Source: Pseudooceanicola spongiae (GTDB lineage Bacteria; Pseudomonadota; Alphaproteobacteria; Rhodobacterales; Rhodobacteraceae). From it: a DNA stretch of 64,000 nt. The stretch lies in contig NZ_CP045201.1 of NCBI RefSeq assembly GCF_014899185.1, forward strand, positions 294,501-358,500, given 5' to 3'. Shown one piece after another: positions 18,104-27,041 of the stretch; the stretch's first letter is position 1, and every line of letters begins with the position of its first letter. Both the position numbers and the translations under genes were made by a program. The notes below the pieces were generated by a model that saw only the letters and a list, made by a program, of their open reading frames with translations, was not told the DNA's origin and ran no database searches.

Positions 18104-18568
18104 TTGTTGCTCCGATACCTGACAGCAAACCCCGATGGCTTGGTCAAAAAAGAAGACCATAAGAGGCCAGTTCTGATTGCAATGTTCACGGTCTCCCGTC
18201 TGAACGAAGTTGCCCAACTTCATATGAGCGACATGCAAGGTAGGGGAGGAATCTGGTGTTTCGATTTCAACGAAGCTGATGGGACGAAACGGAAGAACAA
18301 TGCTTCTGCCCGCCTTGTACCTGTACACTCAAAGTTCCCTGGTTTTGGGCTGTTGGACTTGGTGTAACGTAGGTGCGCAAAGGCACACGCTTGGCTCTTC
18401 CTTTCGCTTACCTACACAACCCAGAACGGCTACGGGAGAAATGTCGGGAGATGGTTCAACAAGAAGCTGTTGCCTACCCTATGCATGAAGCGAGGTGGCT
18501 TGGTGTTTCAAAGCCTAGCCCATTCGATGATAACTCGACTATCGCAAGCCGATGTGCCTGACAGCATG
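18104..18568 (+). pseudogene. C-terminal fragment of a tyrosine-type site-specific integrase
   Basis: Frames on the plus strand give VSRLNEVAQLHMSDM (normally the catalytic-Arg box), then GIWCFDFNEADGTKRKNN-ASARLVPVHSK. After a frameshift near 18366 they give YGRNVGRWFNKKLLPTL and HSMITRLSQADVPDSM, the region of the HxxR and following boxes. The usual FRHS is LAHS here, so a catalytic Arg is lost. The fragment stops where an oppositely oriented N-terminal piece begins (about 18573). It is nonfunctional. Confidence 0.75.
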
Positions 18569-18572
18569 GTCA

Positions 18573-18792
18573 TCTGTTCATAGGTCATGGCGGCAAGCGA
18601 TGCGCTGCGGAGTGCACTTTGTCCAACCAGCACCAGCGCGCGCGACATCGACTGTGCTTGCCGGGGAGATTGGGTGCGGAGCGAGACCCTCACGTGGCGC
18701 GTCCTGCCGCTTGGGTGCATCGTCTTCGGCAAGGTCCCGCGGAAGTAGCATATGCCGTGCCGGGAGGTCGTCAGATAGGAGGCCAGTTGCAT
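18573..18792 (-). pseudogene. N-terminal fragment of a site-specific integrase, inverted relative to the C-terminal part
   Basis: On the minus strand, MQLASYLTTSRHGICYF, then TMHPSGRTRHVRVSLRT and SRALVLVGQSALRSA, matches the N-terminal arm of integrases of the type that target tRNA genes. Similarity ends near 18573, where antisense of the C-terminal fragment begins. Its start lies 65 bp beyond the 3' end of tRNA-Tyr and in the same direction, the usual place for a tRNA-borne integrative element. The middle of the gene is missing. Confidence 0.7.
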
Positions 18793-18857
18793 AGCCGTGT
18801 TCCACCAAAGTGGCGCACCGGCAATGCCGTGTCATAAGTATCTGAAAAGAAAGGTGA

Positions 18858-18941
18858 TGGTGGGCGACCCTGGAATCGAACCAGGCGTGGGTCTCCCCGG
18901 CGGAGTTACAGTCCGCTGCCGCACCTTGCAGCCCGTCGCCC
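18858..18941 (-). tRNA. tRNA-Tyr (GTA)
   Basis: The minus strand folds into a complete class II tRNA with encoded CCA. The acceptor is GGGCGAC / GTCGCCC, the anticodon stem GCGGA / TCCGC with loop CTGTAAC (anticodon GTA), the variable arm is long as expected for tRNA-Tyr, and the T-arm is CCTGG-TTCGATT-CCAGG. Its 3' end faces the broken integrase, so it was probably an attachment site. Confidence 0.96.
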
Positions 18942-19111
18942 TGATCTGCTGTGACCGTGTGGCCCCTCGCTGATCGTGTGGGGTGATTACCGGGGCCTCC
19001 GCGGGTCGTCAACCGGAAAAACGCAACGAGCTTGCTTGCAGTGAACTCAGCAGCAGCATAACACGCCAAAACCAGTTAGACTGGCGCAAATTGGCAGGGA
19101 AAAACCGACTT

Positions 19112-19150
19112 CGGTATCCCGTCGGTATGTGAACGGTATCCCGTCGGTAT
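19112..19150. repeat. Four CGGTAT hexamers spaced exactly 11 bp apart
   Basis: CGGTAT starts at 19112, 19123, 19134 and 19145. The spacers are CCCGT, GTGAA and CCCGT. The array lies in the 305-bp gap between tRNA-Tyr (minus) and rlmB (plus), upstream of both. A second array of the same period is at 42893-42930. The spacing of one helical turn suggests a protein lining up on one face of the DNA; I know no named site of this type. Confidence 0.8.
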
Positions 19151-19246
19151 TGCGTTGCAGCATTTTGGCGCAGCACCCCGCAGGATTCTGTGCACGACGT
19201 CGCACAGAGATCGGGGCAGGCGACAAAATGCGCACAGGAGAAGAAG

Positions 19247-20023
19247 ATGAAGAAGCCCAAGTGGATCGTCGAGAAGGAACAGGCCAAGAAGGCGAGCGCG
19301 GCCGAGACCGTCTGGCTGTTCGGGCTGCATGCGGTGCGTGACGCTCTGGAAAATCCGGCCCGTGAGAAACTGCGCCTCGTGGTGACGAAGAACGCGCTCG
19401 ACAAGCTGGCGGACTCCATTGCGAAATCCGGCATGGAGCCGGAGATCAGTGATCCGCGCCGCTTTGATGCGCCGATCGATCCGCAATCGGTGCATCAGGG
19501 GGCGGCTCTGGAGGTCCGGACGCTCGACTGGGGATCGCTGATGGATCGTTGCATGGGCGATGGCACACGGCCCCCACGCGTCGTGCTGCTGGACCGGGTG
19601 ACGGATCCGCATAACGTCGGGGCGATTCTGCGGTCGGCTGAGGTGTTTGGTGCCTGCGCTGTCGTCGCGCCGCGCCACCACTCCGCGCCCGAGACCGGAG
19701 CCCTGGCCAAGACGGCTAGCGGCGCGCTGGAGCGGCAGCCCTATCTGCAGGTGCGCAATCTGGCGGATGCCATTCAGGAATTGCAGAAGATGGGCTATCT
19801 GGTCTTCGGTCTGGCGGGCGAGGCCGAACAGACCATTGATCAGGCGATGGAGGGCGTGCGCGATCGCCCCATCGCGCTGGTGCTGGGCGCCGAGGGGCCG
19901 GGTCTGCGCGAGAAAACCCGCGAGACCTGCGATGCGCTGGTGCGAATCGAATATGCGGGCGACTTCGGCTCTCTCAACGTGTCGAACGCCGCTGCGGTGG
20001 CGCTCTATGCGGCGCGGGGCTAG
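19247..20023 (+). CDS. rlmB: 23S rRNA 2'-O-ribose G2251-type methyltransferase RlmB (TrmH/SpoU family)
   Basis: The 258-residue protein has an N-terminal substrate-binding domain starting WLFGLHAVRDALENPARE and a C-terminal knotted SPOUT domain. Motif 1 is LLDRVTDPHNVGAILRSAE, motif 2 LVLGAEGPGLRE, and motif 3 FGSLNVSNAAAVAL. It methylates the ribose of a guanosine in the 23S rRNA P-loop. ATG 19247 follows a strong AGGAGA site and begins a basic MKKPKWIVEKEQ tail; a GTG at 19190 is unlikely. A good terminator follows at 20191. Confidence 0.92.
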   Translation: MKKPKWIVEKEQAKKASAAETVWLFGLHAVRDALENPAREKLRLVVTKNALDKLADSIAKSGMEPEISDPRRFDAPIDPQSVHQGAALEVRTLDWGSLMDRCMGDGTRPPRVVLLDRVTDPHNVGAILRSAEVFGACAVVAPRHHSAPETGALAKTASGALERQPYLQVRNLADAIQELQKMGYLVFGLAGEAEQTIDQAMEGVRDRPIALVLGAEGPGLREKTRETCDALVRIEYAGDFGSLNVSNAAAVALYAARG

Positions 20024-20190
20024 GGCCAGTCTGAGGGGAGAGGGGCTGGGGGAAAGTGCCTCGCCATAAACGCGTCGTTCACATTCGTATTACAACCTCT
20101 TCTTATTCGCTTGGCCTGTCCTAATTACCATAGCAGAGGCTTCGGCACGGAACGCCGTCGTTTCCCTTTACTGTCCCTCGTTCCGCACTC

Positions 20191-20220
20191 GCGCCCAAGG
20201 TTTACCTTGGGCGCTTTTTT
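20191..20220 (+). terminator. Rho-independent terminator after rlmB
   Basis: A perfect 10-bp stem GCGCCCAAGG / CCTTGGGCGC (20191-20200 with 20205-20214) with loop TTTA is followed by six T. It lies 170 bp after the rlmB stop. The rest of the 20024-20333 gap holds no recognisable gene. Confidence 0.88.
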
Positions 20221-20333
20221 CTGTGCGGGGTCTTGTGAAAGGGCGATGAGGGGCGGGGGGGGCATACATCAGTTTAGGGGTGCAGGGGCGGGCGACCTTG
20301 ATAGACTGAGGCCAACCGAATGGAGGGCACACA

Positions 20334-20774
20334 ATGCCGATGGATGAGACCTACGCCGATGCGGATCTGAAACGCATCCTGAGTGACACCAAAGTGGTGG
20401 CTGTTGTCGGAATGACCCCCGATCCGGCCCGGCCTGATCATTTTGTCCCGGAGATCCTGCAAGCCCATGGCATGCGAATCGTCCCGGTGAACCCGAAATT
20501 CGCGGGTCAGGAGATTTTGGGGGAAACCGTCTATGCCTCGCTGACCGAGGCGGGCGCGGCGCTGGGAGAGGCCATCGAGATGGTCGATGTCTTTCGCCGC
20601 CCCGAGCAGGTGCCCCCCGTGGTCGAGGAGGCACTGGCCGCCTTGCCGGGGCTGAAGACGATCTGGATGCAGGTGGGCATCGCCCATGCCGAGGCGGCCG
20701 CGACAGCGCGCGCGCAGGGTGTTGAAGTCGTGATGAACCGTTGCCCGAAGATCGAACTGGCGCGGCTGTTCTGA
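20334..20774 (+). CDS. CoA-binding domain protein (YccU-like)
   Basis: This 146-residue protein is a single CoA_binding_2 Rossmann domain, related to the N-terminal part of succinyl-CoA synthetase alpha. The nucleotide-binding turn is VAVVGMTPDPARPDH (about residues 21-36), followed by IVPVNPKFAGQEILG, VDVFRRPEQVPPVVEEAL and KTIWMQVGI. No catalytic His loop is present, so it may sense or bind CoA esters. Codon 3 Met is an alternative start. It is monocistronic, with a dispersed repeat just after it. Confidence 0.85.
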   Translation: MPMDETYADADLKRILSDTKVVAVVGMTPDPARPDHFVPEILQAHGMRIVPVNPKFAGQEILGETVYASLTEAGAALGEAIEMVDVFRRPEQVPPVVEEALAALPGLKTIWMQVGIAHAEAAATARAQGVEVVMNRCPKIELARLF

Positions 20775-20825
20775 GCGGAAACGGGCGGCTGGGCGCTCGG
20801 GCGGGGCATTCAGTTGTGGGGGAAG

Positions 20826-20885
20826 AGGGGGCTTTGCCCCCGGTGCGCGGGGCGCACCTCAACCAGAGTACAAGGCAAGAAGAAG
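20826..20885 (+). repeat. Dispersed intergenic palindromic element, copy A
   Basis: GGGGGCTTTGCCCCC is followed by a second GC-rich hairpin (GGTGCGC...GCGCACC) and a tail ending CAAGAAGAAG. It resembles copies at 34234, 38564, 40336 and 47051, all in the same orientation. Confidence 0.6.
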
Positions 20886-20894
20886 CCGGGGCGA

Positions 20895-21215
20895 TTACGC
20901 TTGCGGGCGCGCGGCCTTTTCGCTGATGCCGGAGGTGCCTTCGCGGCGCTCAAGCTCGGCCATGACATCAGCCAGCGTCACGTCACGGGCGGTCAGCATG
21001 ACCAGCAGATGGTAGAGCACATCGGCGGCCTCGGACGTCAGGCGGTCGCGGTCGCCCTTGATGGCTTCGATGATCGCCTCAATGGATTCCTCGCCGAATT
21101 TCTCGGCGCATTTCTCCGGGCCCTTGTCGAGCAGTTTGGCGGTCCAGCTGGAGGACGGGTCAGCGCCCTTGCGGCTCTGGATCGTGGCGGCGAGTTTTTG
21201 CAGGGTGTCGGTCAT
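20895..21215 (-). CDS. hisE: Phosphoribosyl-ATP pyrophosphatase
   Basis: HisE hydrolyses PR-ATP to PR-AMP, the second step of histidine synthesis. The 106-residue protein shows the all-alpha MazG-like core: [25 protein letters not shown] (metal-binding Glu residues) and [15 protein letters not shown] (Glu/Asp). The start ATG at 21215 overlaps the stop of hisF by 4 bp, so the two are translationally coupled. It is the last gene of the hisA-orf-hisF-hisE unit. HisI is separate and not in the window. Confidence 0.95.
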   Translation of the reverse strand: MTDTLQKLAATIQSRKGADPSSSWTAKLLDKGPEKCAEKFGEESIEAIIEAIKGDRDRLTSEAADVLYHLLVMLTARDVTLADVMAELERREGTSGISEKAARPQA

Positions 21216-21973
21216 TGCAGCCTCATGGGGATGCCGGCGGCGGCCATGTGATCTTTGGCCTGTGCTATGGTGTAGTCGCCGAAGTGAAAGATCGAGGCGG
21301 CGAGGACGGCGGAGGCACCGCCGATGGTCACGCCCTCGACAAGGTGGTCCAGATTGCCGACGCCGCCTGAGGCGATCACCGGCACCTCGACCGCGTCGGA
21401 GATGGCGCGCGTCAGGGGCAGGTTGAAGCCGGCGCGTGTGCCGTCGCGGTCCATCGAGGTCAGCAGGATTTCCCCCGCACCCTTGGCGGCGACGAGGCGG
21501 GCGAAGTCGACCGCGTCGATGCCGGTGGGTTTGCGCCCGCCATGGGTGAAGATCTCCCATTTCCCGGGGGCGACGGTCTTGGCGTCGATGGCGCAGACGA
21601 TGCACTGGCTGCCGAAGTGGTCGGCGGCGCGGGCGATCACGTCCGGGTCGGCCACGGCGGCGGAGTTGAAGCTGACCTTGTCGGCGCCCGCCAGCAGCAG
21701 GGCGCGCACATCGGCGACGGTGCGCACGCCGCCGCCGACCGTCAGCGGGATGTAGCACTGCTCAGCCGTGCGGGTGACCACATCGAACATGGTGCCGCGG
21801 TTTTCATGTGTGGCGTGGATGTCGAGGAAGCAGAGCTCGTCCGCGCCGGCGGCGTCATAGGCGCGCGCGGCATCGACGGGATCGCCCGCGTCGCGCAGAT
21901 CGACGAAGTTCACGCCCTTGACCACGCGGCCATCAGCGACGTCGAGGCAGGGGATGATGCGGGTCTTGAGCAT
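21212..21973 (-). CDS. hisF: Imidazole glycerol phosphate synthase, cyclase subunit
   Basis: The 253-residue beta/alpha barrel HisF uses ammonia delivered by HisH to turn PRFAR into IGP and AICAR. The catalytic Asp residues lie in [16 protein letters not shown] (Asp near 11) and [12 protein letters not shown] (Asp near 130). The phosphate-binding motif [16 protein letters not shown] is present. It lies between a small membrane-protein gene and hisE. HisH is encoded 1.7 kb away on the same strand. Confidence 0.97.
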   Translation of the reverse strand: MLKTRIIPCLDVADGRVVKGVNFVDLRDAGDPVDAARAYDAAGADELCFLDIHATHENRGTMFDVVTRTAEQCYIPLTVGGGVRTVADVRALLLAGADKVSFNSAAVADPDVIARAADHFGSQCIVCAIDAKTVAPGKWEIFTHGGRKPTGIDAVDFARLVAAKGAGEILLTSMDRDGTRAGFNLPLTRAISDAVEVPVIASGGVGNLDHLVEGVTIGGASAVLAASIFHFGDYTIAQAKDHMAAAGIPMRLQ

Positions 21974-22058
21974 GGGGACCTCGGGGGGCGATGGAGTTGA
22001 GTGCGGTTTAGCGCGCTTTGGCAGGGCTGGCCAGTGGGGCCCTTGTCGGTGTGTCGCG

Positions 22059-22367
22059 TCAGTCTTTCGGCTGGGCGATGAACAGGATCAGCCGCGTCAG
22101 GCCCCAGAGCATGGCGACACCGGCGCAGATCGGGAACAGGATCAGCGGCCCCCAGGCGGCGAAGAAGCCCAGCGAATAGGCGAGGTCGGTCAGATCGCGC
22201 CCGAGAAAGACGCAAGGATGCGAGGATCCTTCGTCGATCTGGCAGCCGAGCGAGGCAAGGAAGCGCACCAGCGCCAGCGCCAGCAGCCAGGCCGCGATAG
22301 GGGCCAGCGTGCCGATCAGGCCGATCCGGTTGAGCAGGCGGTATTTGCCCGTGTCGCGGCGCGCCAT
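22059..22367 (-). CDS. Small membrane protein of unknown function within the his cluster
   Basis: I do not recognise a family. The 102-residue protein has two or three hydrophobic segments: [19 protein letters not shown] (about 18-36) and [31 protein letters not shown] (about 66-96). Between them is a loop with two Cys ([12 protein letters not shown]) that could be disulfide-bonded outside. It lies 5 bp after hisA and 85 bp before hisF on the same strand, so it is probably co-transcribed. A role in histidine synthesis is not implied by sequence. Confidence 0.7.
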   Translation of the reverse strand: MARRDTGKYRLLNRIGLIGTLAPIAAWLLALALVRFLASLGCQIDEGSSHPCVFLGRDLTDLAYSLGFFAAWGPLILFPICAGVAMLWGLTRLILFIAQPKD

Positions 22368-22372
22368 TGCGC

Positions 22373-23095
22373 CTATGCCTTCAGCAGGGCCAGCGCCTCG
22401 GCCAGATCCAGCGCGCCGTCATAGAGCGCTCGGCCCGAGATCGCGCCGTTCAGCGGGGCTCCGCAGGTTTTCAGCGCCCGCAGGTCATCGAGCGAGGAGA
22501 CGCCGCCCGAGGCGATGACGGGGATCGAGACGGCGTTGCCCAGCTCGGCCGTGGCCGCAACATTGGGGCCCTGCATCGCGCCGTCGCGGTTGATGTCGGT
22601 GTAGATGATCGCCGCAACGCCTGCGTCCTCGAACGAGCGGGCAAGGTCGATGACCTGCACGTCGGTCTCGGTTGCCCAGCCCTTGGTCGCGACAAAGCCG
22701 TTGCGGGCGTCGATTCCGACCGCGACCTGACCGGGAAAGGCACGGGCTGCCTCGCGCACCAGCGCAGGGTTTTCCACCGCAACGGTGCCTAGTATGACGC
22801 GCGCCAGCCCGAGCGACAGCCAGCGGTCGATGGTCGCCATGTCGCGGATGCCGCCGCCGAGCTGCGCGGGCACCTTGGTGCGCTTGAGGATCGCCTCGAC
22901 CGGGGCCGCGTTCACCGGAGTGCCAGCGAAGGCGCCGTTCAGGTCGACGAGGTGCAGCCATTCGCAGCCTGCCTCGACGAACTCCATCGCCTGAGCGGCG
23001 GGGTCATCGTTGAACACGGTGGCCTTGTCCATGTCGCCTTTGAACAGACGCACGGCCTGGCCGTCTTTGAGGTCGATAGCGGGATAGAGGATCAT
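22373..23095 (-). CDS. hisA: ProFAR isomerase
   Basis: HisA isomerises ProFAR to PRFAR. The 240-residue barrel starts [21 protein letters not shown] with the catalytic Asp near 8. It has [28 protein letters not shown] with the second catalytic Asp near 129, and [16 protein letters not shown] for phosphate binding. ATG 23095 is chosen as it gives the family N-terminus; a longer frame reaches 23218. It heads the hisA-orf-hisF-hisE unit and is divergent from the DUF2147 gene. Confidence 0.97.
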   Translation of the reverse strand: MILYPAIDLKDGQAVRLFKGDMDKATVFNDDPAAQAMEFVEAGCEWLHLVDLNGAFAGTPVNAAPVEAILKRTKVPAQLGGGIRDMATIDRWLSLGLARVILGTVAVENPALVREAARAFPGQVAVGIDARNGFVATKGWATETDVQVIDLARSFEDAGVAAIIYTDINRDGAMQGPNVAATAELGNAVSIPVIASGGVSSLDDLRALKTCGAPLNGAISGRALYDGALDLAEALALLKA

Positions 23096-23282
23096 CGCGA
23101 GGCCTTTATTGCTGCTTGGAGGTCTTTTGCCTCTGTGCGCGTGGGAATGCAATGCGACGCATCCGTCGCGGTTGACCCAGCGTCGGCGATAAATCTGCTG
23201 GCCCCGACGCTGCGGCATGATTGCGCGAAACAGGCCCGTGGATGCAGGCTGAGCGCGGAGGAGCGCAGAGGAGGAGAGCGCA

Positions 23283-23672
23283 ATGAGGATTACAAAACTG
23301 TATGCTGCGGTGGCCCTGTTAGCCCTGTCGGCAGGTGCCGCACTGGCCGATCCGGTCGAGGGGCAGTGGAAGACACAGGCGGATGACGGGGCCTATGCCG
23401 TCGTCACCGTGACGCCCTGTGGACCGGCGTTTTGCGGCGTGATCAGCCGCACGTTCAATGACAGCGGTGAATATGTCAGTGAAAACAAGGGCAAGGCTAT
23501 CGTCTGGGATATGGTTGCCAAAGGCGGTGGCAGCTATAAGGACGGCAAGATCTGGCAGCCTTCGACCGGCAAGATCTACCGTTCAAAAATGACGCTGGAA
23601 GGCGGTCTGCTGAAAGTGTCGGGCTGCATCGGGCCGATCTGCAAGACACAGACCTGGCTGCGGGTGAAATAA
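23283..23672 (+). CDS. Exported DUF2147 protein
   Basis: The 129-residue protein has a signal peptide ([22 protein letters not shown], cleavage about residue 22). A DUF2147 domain follows, beginning [24 protein letters not shown] and ending [17 protein letters not shown]. Four Cys are present (CGPAFC and CIGPIC) and probably pair in the periplasm. Function of the family is unknown. It is the only plus-strand gene inside the his region, splitting hisB-hisH from hisA-hisF-hisE. Confidence 0.88.
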   Translation: MRITKLYAAVALLALSAGAALADPVEGQWKTQADDGAYAVVTVTPCGPAFCGVISRTFNDSGEYVSENKGKAIVWDMVAKGGGSYKDGKIWQPSTGKIYRSKMTLEGGLLKVSGCIGPICKTQTWLRVK

Positions 23673-23710
23673 GGCAGAGGGCGGGGCCGCGATGCCCCGC
23701 CGTTTGGTGC

Positions 23711-24370
23711 TCAGGGGGCCCAGGTCAGGAAGTTGGCGATCATGCGCAGGCCGGTGCCCTGACTTTTTTCCGGGTGAAACTGCATCCCGATCATGGTGTC
23801 GCGCCCGACAATGGCGGTGACGGGCTGGCCATAATCGACATGGGCAATCCGCTGCGCGGGGTCAGTGACGCTCATGTGGTAGGAGTGCACGAAATAGGCG
23901 TGCTGGCCGGTCTCAATGCCTGTCAGGACCGGGTGCGGCTGATCAATGACAAGGTCGTTCCAGCCCATATGGGGCACTTTCAGCGATGTGGCGCCGGGTG
24001 CAGGGTCGGCGGGTGTGATGCGTGTCACCTCGCCGTCGATCCAGCCCAAGCCTTTGGTTTCGCTGTACTCATGACCGACCCGCGCCATCAGTTGCATGCC
24101 GACGCAAATGCCGAGGAAAGGGCGTCCTTTGACCTCGACCGCCTCGCGCAGCGCCTCCAGCACCGAGCCTTCGCCCGCCCCGGCAAGGGCGGCGTGACAG
24201 GCGGGAAAGGCACCATCGCCGGGCAGCACGATGCGATCGGCGCGCGCCACGTCTTCAGGGCGGGCCGAGACGATGACCTCGCCGCCGCCGACCTCAGCCG
24301 CCATGCGCTGAAAGGCCTTCGCGGCAGAGTGGAGGTTGCCGCTCTCGTAGTCGATCAGAACTGTCAGCAT
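23711..24370 (-). CDS. hisH: Imidazole glycerol phosphate synthase, glutaminase subunit
   Basis: HisH hydrolyses glutamine and passes ammonia to HisF. The class I amidotransferase triad is visible: Cys89 in GICVGMQLM, and His/Glu in MQFHPEKSQG near residue 200. The N-terminal IDYESGNLHSAAKAF is family-typical. Length is 219 residues. Its start directly follows the hisB stop (24370/24371), so hisB-hisH form one unit. Confidence 0.97.
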   Translation of the reverse strand: MLTVLIDYESGNLHSAAKAFQRMAAEVGGGEVIVSARPEDVARADRIVLPGDGAFPACHAALAGAGEGSVLEALREAVEVKGRPFLGICVGMQLMARVGHEYSETKGLGWIDGEVTRITPADPAPGATSLKVPHMGWNDLVIDQPHPVLTGIETGQHAYFVHSYHMSVTDPAQRIAHVDYGQPVTAIVGRDTMIGMQFHPEKSQGTGLRMIANFLTWAP

Positions 24371-24958
24371 TCAGAGGATGCCCTTGGTCGAGGGGATGGC
24401 ATCCGCTTTGCGCGGATCGGATTCAACGGCGACGCGCAGGGCGCGGGCGACGGATTTGAACGCGGCCTCGGCGATGTGATGTGAATTAAGACCGTGCAGG
24501 CGGTCGACGTGCAGCGTGATGCCGCCGTGCGTCGAGAAGGCCTGGAAGAATTCGCGCACCAGTTCGGTGTCGAAGGTGCCGATCTTGTCGGTCGGAAAGT
24601 CGACGTTCCACACCAGATAGGGGCGGCCTGACAGATCGAGGGCAGCACGGATCAGCGTGTCATCCATCGCAAGGTGGCAATCGCCATAGCGGTTGATGCC
24701 GCGCTTGTCGCCAAGCGCATCGGCCAGCGCCTGACCCAGTGCGATTCCGACATCCTCGACCGAGTGGTGATCGTCGATATAGGTGTCGCCCTTGCAGGTG
24801 ATCGCCATGTCGATCAGCGAATGGCGCGAGAGCTGGTCCAGCATGTGATCAAAAAAGCCAACGCCGGTGTCGTTCTCGTAGCGGCCGGTGCCGTCGAGGT
24901 CGATGAGGACCTGAATGTCGGTTTCGGCGGTGCTCCGGGTGATCTGGGCTCTGCGCAT
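24371..24958 (-). CDS. hisB: Imidazoleglycerol-phosphate dehydratase
   Basis: The 195-residue monofunctional IGPD carries both metal-binding repeats, [17 protein letters not shown] (about 61-77) and [17 protein letters not shown] (about 154-170), plus the [12 protein letters not shown] motif. It removes water from IGP to give imidazole acetol phosphate. It is the first gene of the hisB-hisH transcript, with a promoter in the 117-bp gap to the sensor kinase. Confidence 0.97.
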   Translation of the reverse strand: MRRAQITRSTAETDIQVLIDLDGTGRYENDTGVGFFDHMLDQLSRHSLIDMAITCKGDTYIDDHHSVEDVGIALGQALADALGDKRGINRYGDCHLAMDDTLIRAALDLSGRPYLVWNVDFPTDKIGTFDTELVREFFQAFSTHGGITLHVDRLHGLNSHHIAEAAFKSVARALRVAVESDPRKADAIPSTKGIL

Positions 24959-25075
24959 CGTGTCCTCCGGGTGCGGGATCTGGGCTGGATGCGGCGCTTA
25001 TAGGATGCTGTGCGAGAGACGCCAAGGGGGCCGCCGTGCGATTGCGCGCAACACGTTGCGGGAAAACCCGTGGTG

Positions 25076-25828
25076 TCAGACGTGACCGGGCAGCGTCAGG
25101 GAGATTGCGGCGCCGCGGGCATCCTGACTGTCCATCACCTCGATCGTGCCGCCGAGGTTGCAGACGATCTTGCGCGCGAGGGTCAGACCGATGCCGGAGC
25201 CTTCGCAATCATCGCGCGGCCGCAATGTGCGCAGCATGTCGAACACAGCGGTGCGAAAGCGGCTGGGAATGCCAGGGCCGTCATCCGCGACGATGATGCG
25301 GACCATCTGATCTTTTGCGATGGCCGTGATGTCGATATGTCCAGTTGTCATGTCGTGGTGTTTGACACTGTTCGAGAACAGCGCGCCAAACAACTGGGCA
25401 AGCTCGTTTCCCGGTCCTGAGAGGCTGGCCGTGCCACGGATCGACAGAGTGAAACCGTCGGGCAGCGGGGCGGTACTGAGGCTGCGGCTGATGATGTCGC
25501 TCAGCCGGTGATCCTCAGTCGGGGCGGCCATACGGCCGATGCGGGAGTAGTCGCGCAGGTCCAGCAGCATCCTGTCACAGCGTCGGGCCTGAATGCGCAG
25601 CATCTCAAGGTGTTCTGCCAACATCCTTTGCTGGGGTTCAGGCAGGGGCGTCAGGTCTTCTTCGATGAAATCGGGAATCGTCAGGATGGCCCGAAATCCG
25701 GTGCGCAGATCGTGGGTGAGGACATAGAGCAGTTCCTCGACCGGGTCCGGGACGACATTGGGGCCAAGCGCGGCGGCACTGGCGGGCAGGGTGTGATCTG
25801 AGGGTGCGCTTTGGCCTGTCATGGGCAC
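25076..25828 (-). CDS. Cytoplasmic sensor histidine kinase
   Basis: This 250-residue kinase has no membrane segment and no obvious sensor domain. The H-box is LLYVLTHDLRTGFRAIL with His near 39. The ATPase domain has an N-box FSNSVKHHD, G1 VADDGPGIP and G2 GSGIGLTLA. The short N-terminus (about 30 residues) suggests it is driven by a partner protein. It is divergent from the response regulator gene at 26025 with a 196-bp gap, making a likely cognate pair. Confidence 0.88.
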   Translation of the reverse strand: MPMTGQSAPSDHTLPASAAALGPNVVPDPVEELLYVLTHDLRTGFRAILTIPDFIEEDLTPLPEPQQRMLAEHLEMLRIQARRCDRMLLDLRDYSRIGRMAAPTEDHRLSDIISRSLSTAPLPDGFTLSIRGTASLSGPGNELAQLFGALFSNSVKHHDMTTGHIDITAIAKDQMVRIIVADDGPGIPSRFRTAVFDMLRTLRPRDDCEGSGIGLTLARKIVCNLGGTIEVMDSQDARGAAISLTLPGHV

Positions 25829-26024
25829 AGACTGTGACGCGGAGCGCTAACAACCGCTGAACTTTTCCTGTGGTGCGTCTGCGAACTGGGGCAAATTCGC
25901 AGACAATGCGACAGATAGCAGGTGAGGATCTTAACGAAACCTCAAGCCTGCTGAGAAAGTCTTGCGGTGCGACATGTGCAGAGTCTGCTCTCGAAAAAGG
26001 CTCTGTCTAGCAAGGAGGTTTCCG

Positions 26025-26732
26025 ATGGATATTGATAAAACTGCAATTCATGCGACATCCGCGGCACGGGCCACGGCACTGCGGGCCTTTGCCACACCGC
26101 CCGAACCTGAGCCTGCCAGCATCGATGTATTGGTGCTGGATGACAGCCAGTTCGACGCGATGTGCATCCTGCGTGAATGCCGCCGCACAGAGCTGCCCGT
26201 CCGGGTGACAATCGCGACGAACATGGATCACTTCCGGGAATTGCTATCCAAGCAGAGGTATCACCTTGTTTTCATTGACTACATGCTGCCCGATGGCGAC
26301 GGCCTCGCTGCGCAGCAGATTCTGCGCGACGGCGAAAAGAACGGCCATTCGCCTGTTGTCATGATCAGCGGCGAGGCTCGCCATGACGTCGCTGTTCGGG
26401 CGATGAAAGGCGGCTGTATCGACTACAAGTCCAAGACGGATCTGACCAAGGATGCCTTGAAATCCCTGATCCTGCGCGCTCTGGAAGAGGGCAGCAAGCT
26501 GGCCCGCTCTCATCTGGATCAGTCCATGGCGCTTCAGAAACAGGACATTGTCGCGGCGATCCGGGATGTGCTGCGCGAAGAGATGTCGTCGCTTGCCATG
26601 ACGCCGTTTGGGGCGCCAGAGGCGATGCGTCGGATGCTGCAAAGCTATGGTCTGATCCCTGAGGGCGATGGTTATGACTGGTCGCAAGTGCTGGACGACC
26701 CCGCGGCAAATTTTGTGTTCCGCACCCACTGA
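26025..26732 (+). CDS. Response regulator with long C-terminal extension
   Basis: The 235-residue protein has a receiver domain at about 35-155: acidic pocket VLVLDDSQFD, phosphoacceptor Asp in LVFIDYMLPDGDG near 87, Thr/Ser replaced by VMISGEA, and Lys in DYKSKTDLTK. The last 70 residues (MALQKQDIVAAIRDVLREEM ...) are helical without a DNA-binding motif, so output is probably protein-protein. ATG 26025 follows a strong AAGGAGGT site. It pairs with the divergent kinase. Confidence 0.85.
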   Translation: MDIDKTAIHATSAARATALRAFATPPEPEPASIDVLVLDDSQFDAMCILRECRRTELPVRVTIATNMDHFRELLSKQRYHLVFIDYMLPDGDGLAAQQILRDGEKNGHSPVVMISGEARHDVAVRAMKGGCIDYKSKTDLTKDALKSLILRALEEGSKLARSHLDQSMALQKQDIVAAIRDVLREEMSSLAMTPFGAPEAMRRMLQSYGLIPEGDGYDWSQVLDDPAANFVFRTH

Positions 26733-26801
26733 AGGCTTTGATCCCTGGTGGTCGGGGCCTCCCGGTCAGCAGGGGGTTATCAGGTTGTTGGTAGAGACAG
26801 C

Positions 26802-26830
26802 GCCGCGTCGGATCTCCGGCGCGGCTGTTT
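26802..26830 (+). terminator. Terminator after the response regulator gene
   Basis: A GC-rich stem (26802-26810 with 26817-26825) is followed by TGTTTTTG. It lies about 70 bp after the stop. The remaining part of 26733-27041 shows no gene I can support. Confidence 0.7.
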
Positions 26831-27041
26831 TTGTCGCGCCAGACCCATCGTATTCTGTTTGGCGCGCGTCGCGGCGTACCAAGGTGGCATCAGGTCGAGC
26901 CAGCAAGCGCCGCTTGTGCCTGTTCCCGCGCCTGCGGCGGGTGAAGTTGATGGGCTGACTGACAGGAGCCATCGGCCAAAGGCTGAGCCCGCCCGTTGGA
27001 GAGCCAAATGCCGCCAGAGCAGGGCACGCGAGCCGCATTGA

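Noticed and set aside
18858..19246. attL/attR direct repeat of the tRNA-Tyr 3' end
   Set aside because: I searched by eye for a second copy of the T-arm/acceptor text within the window and found none.
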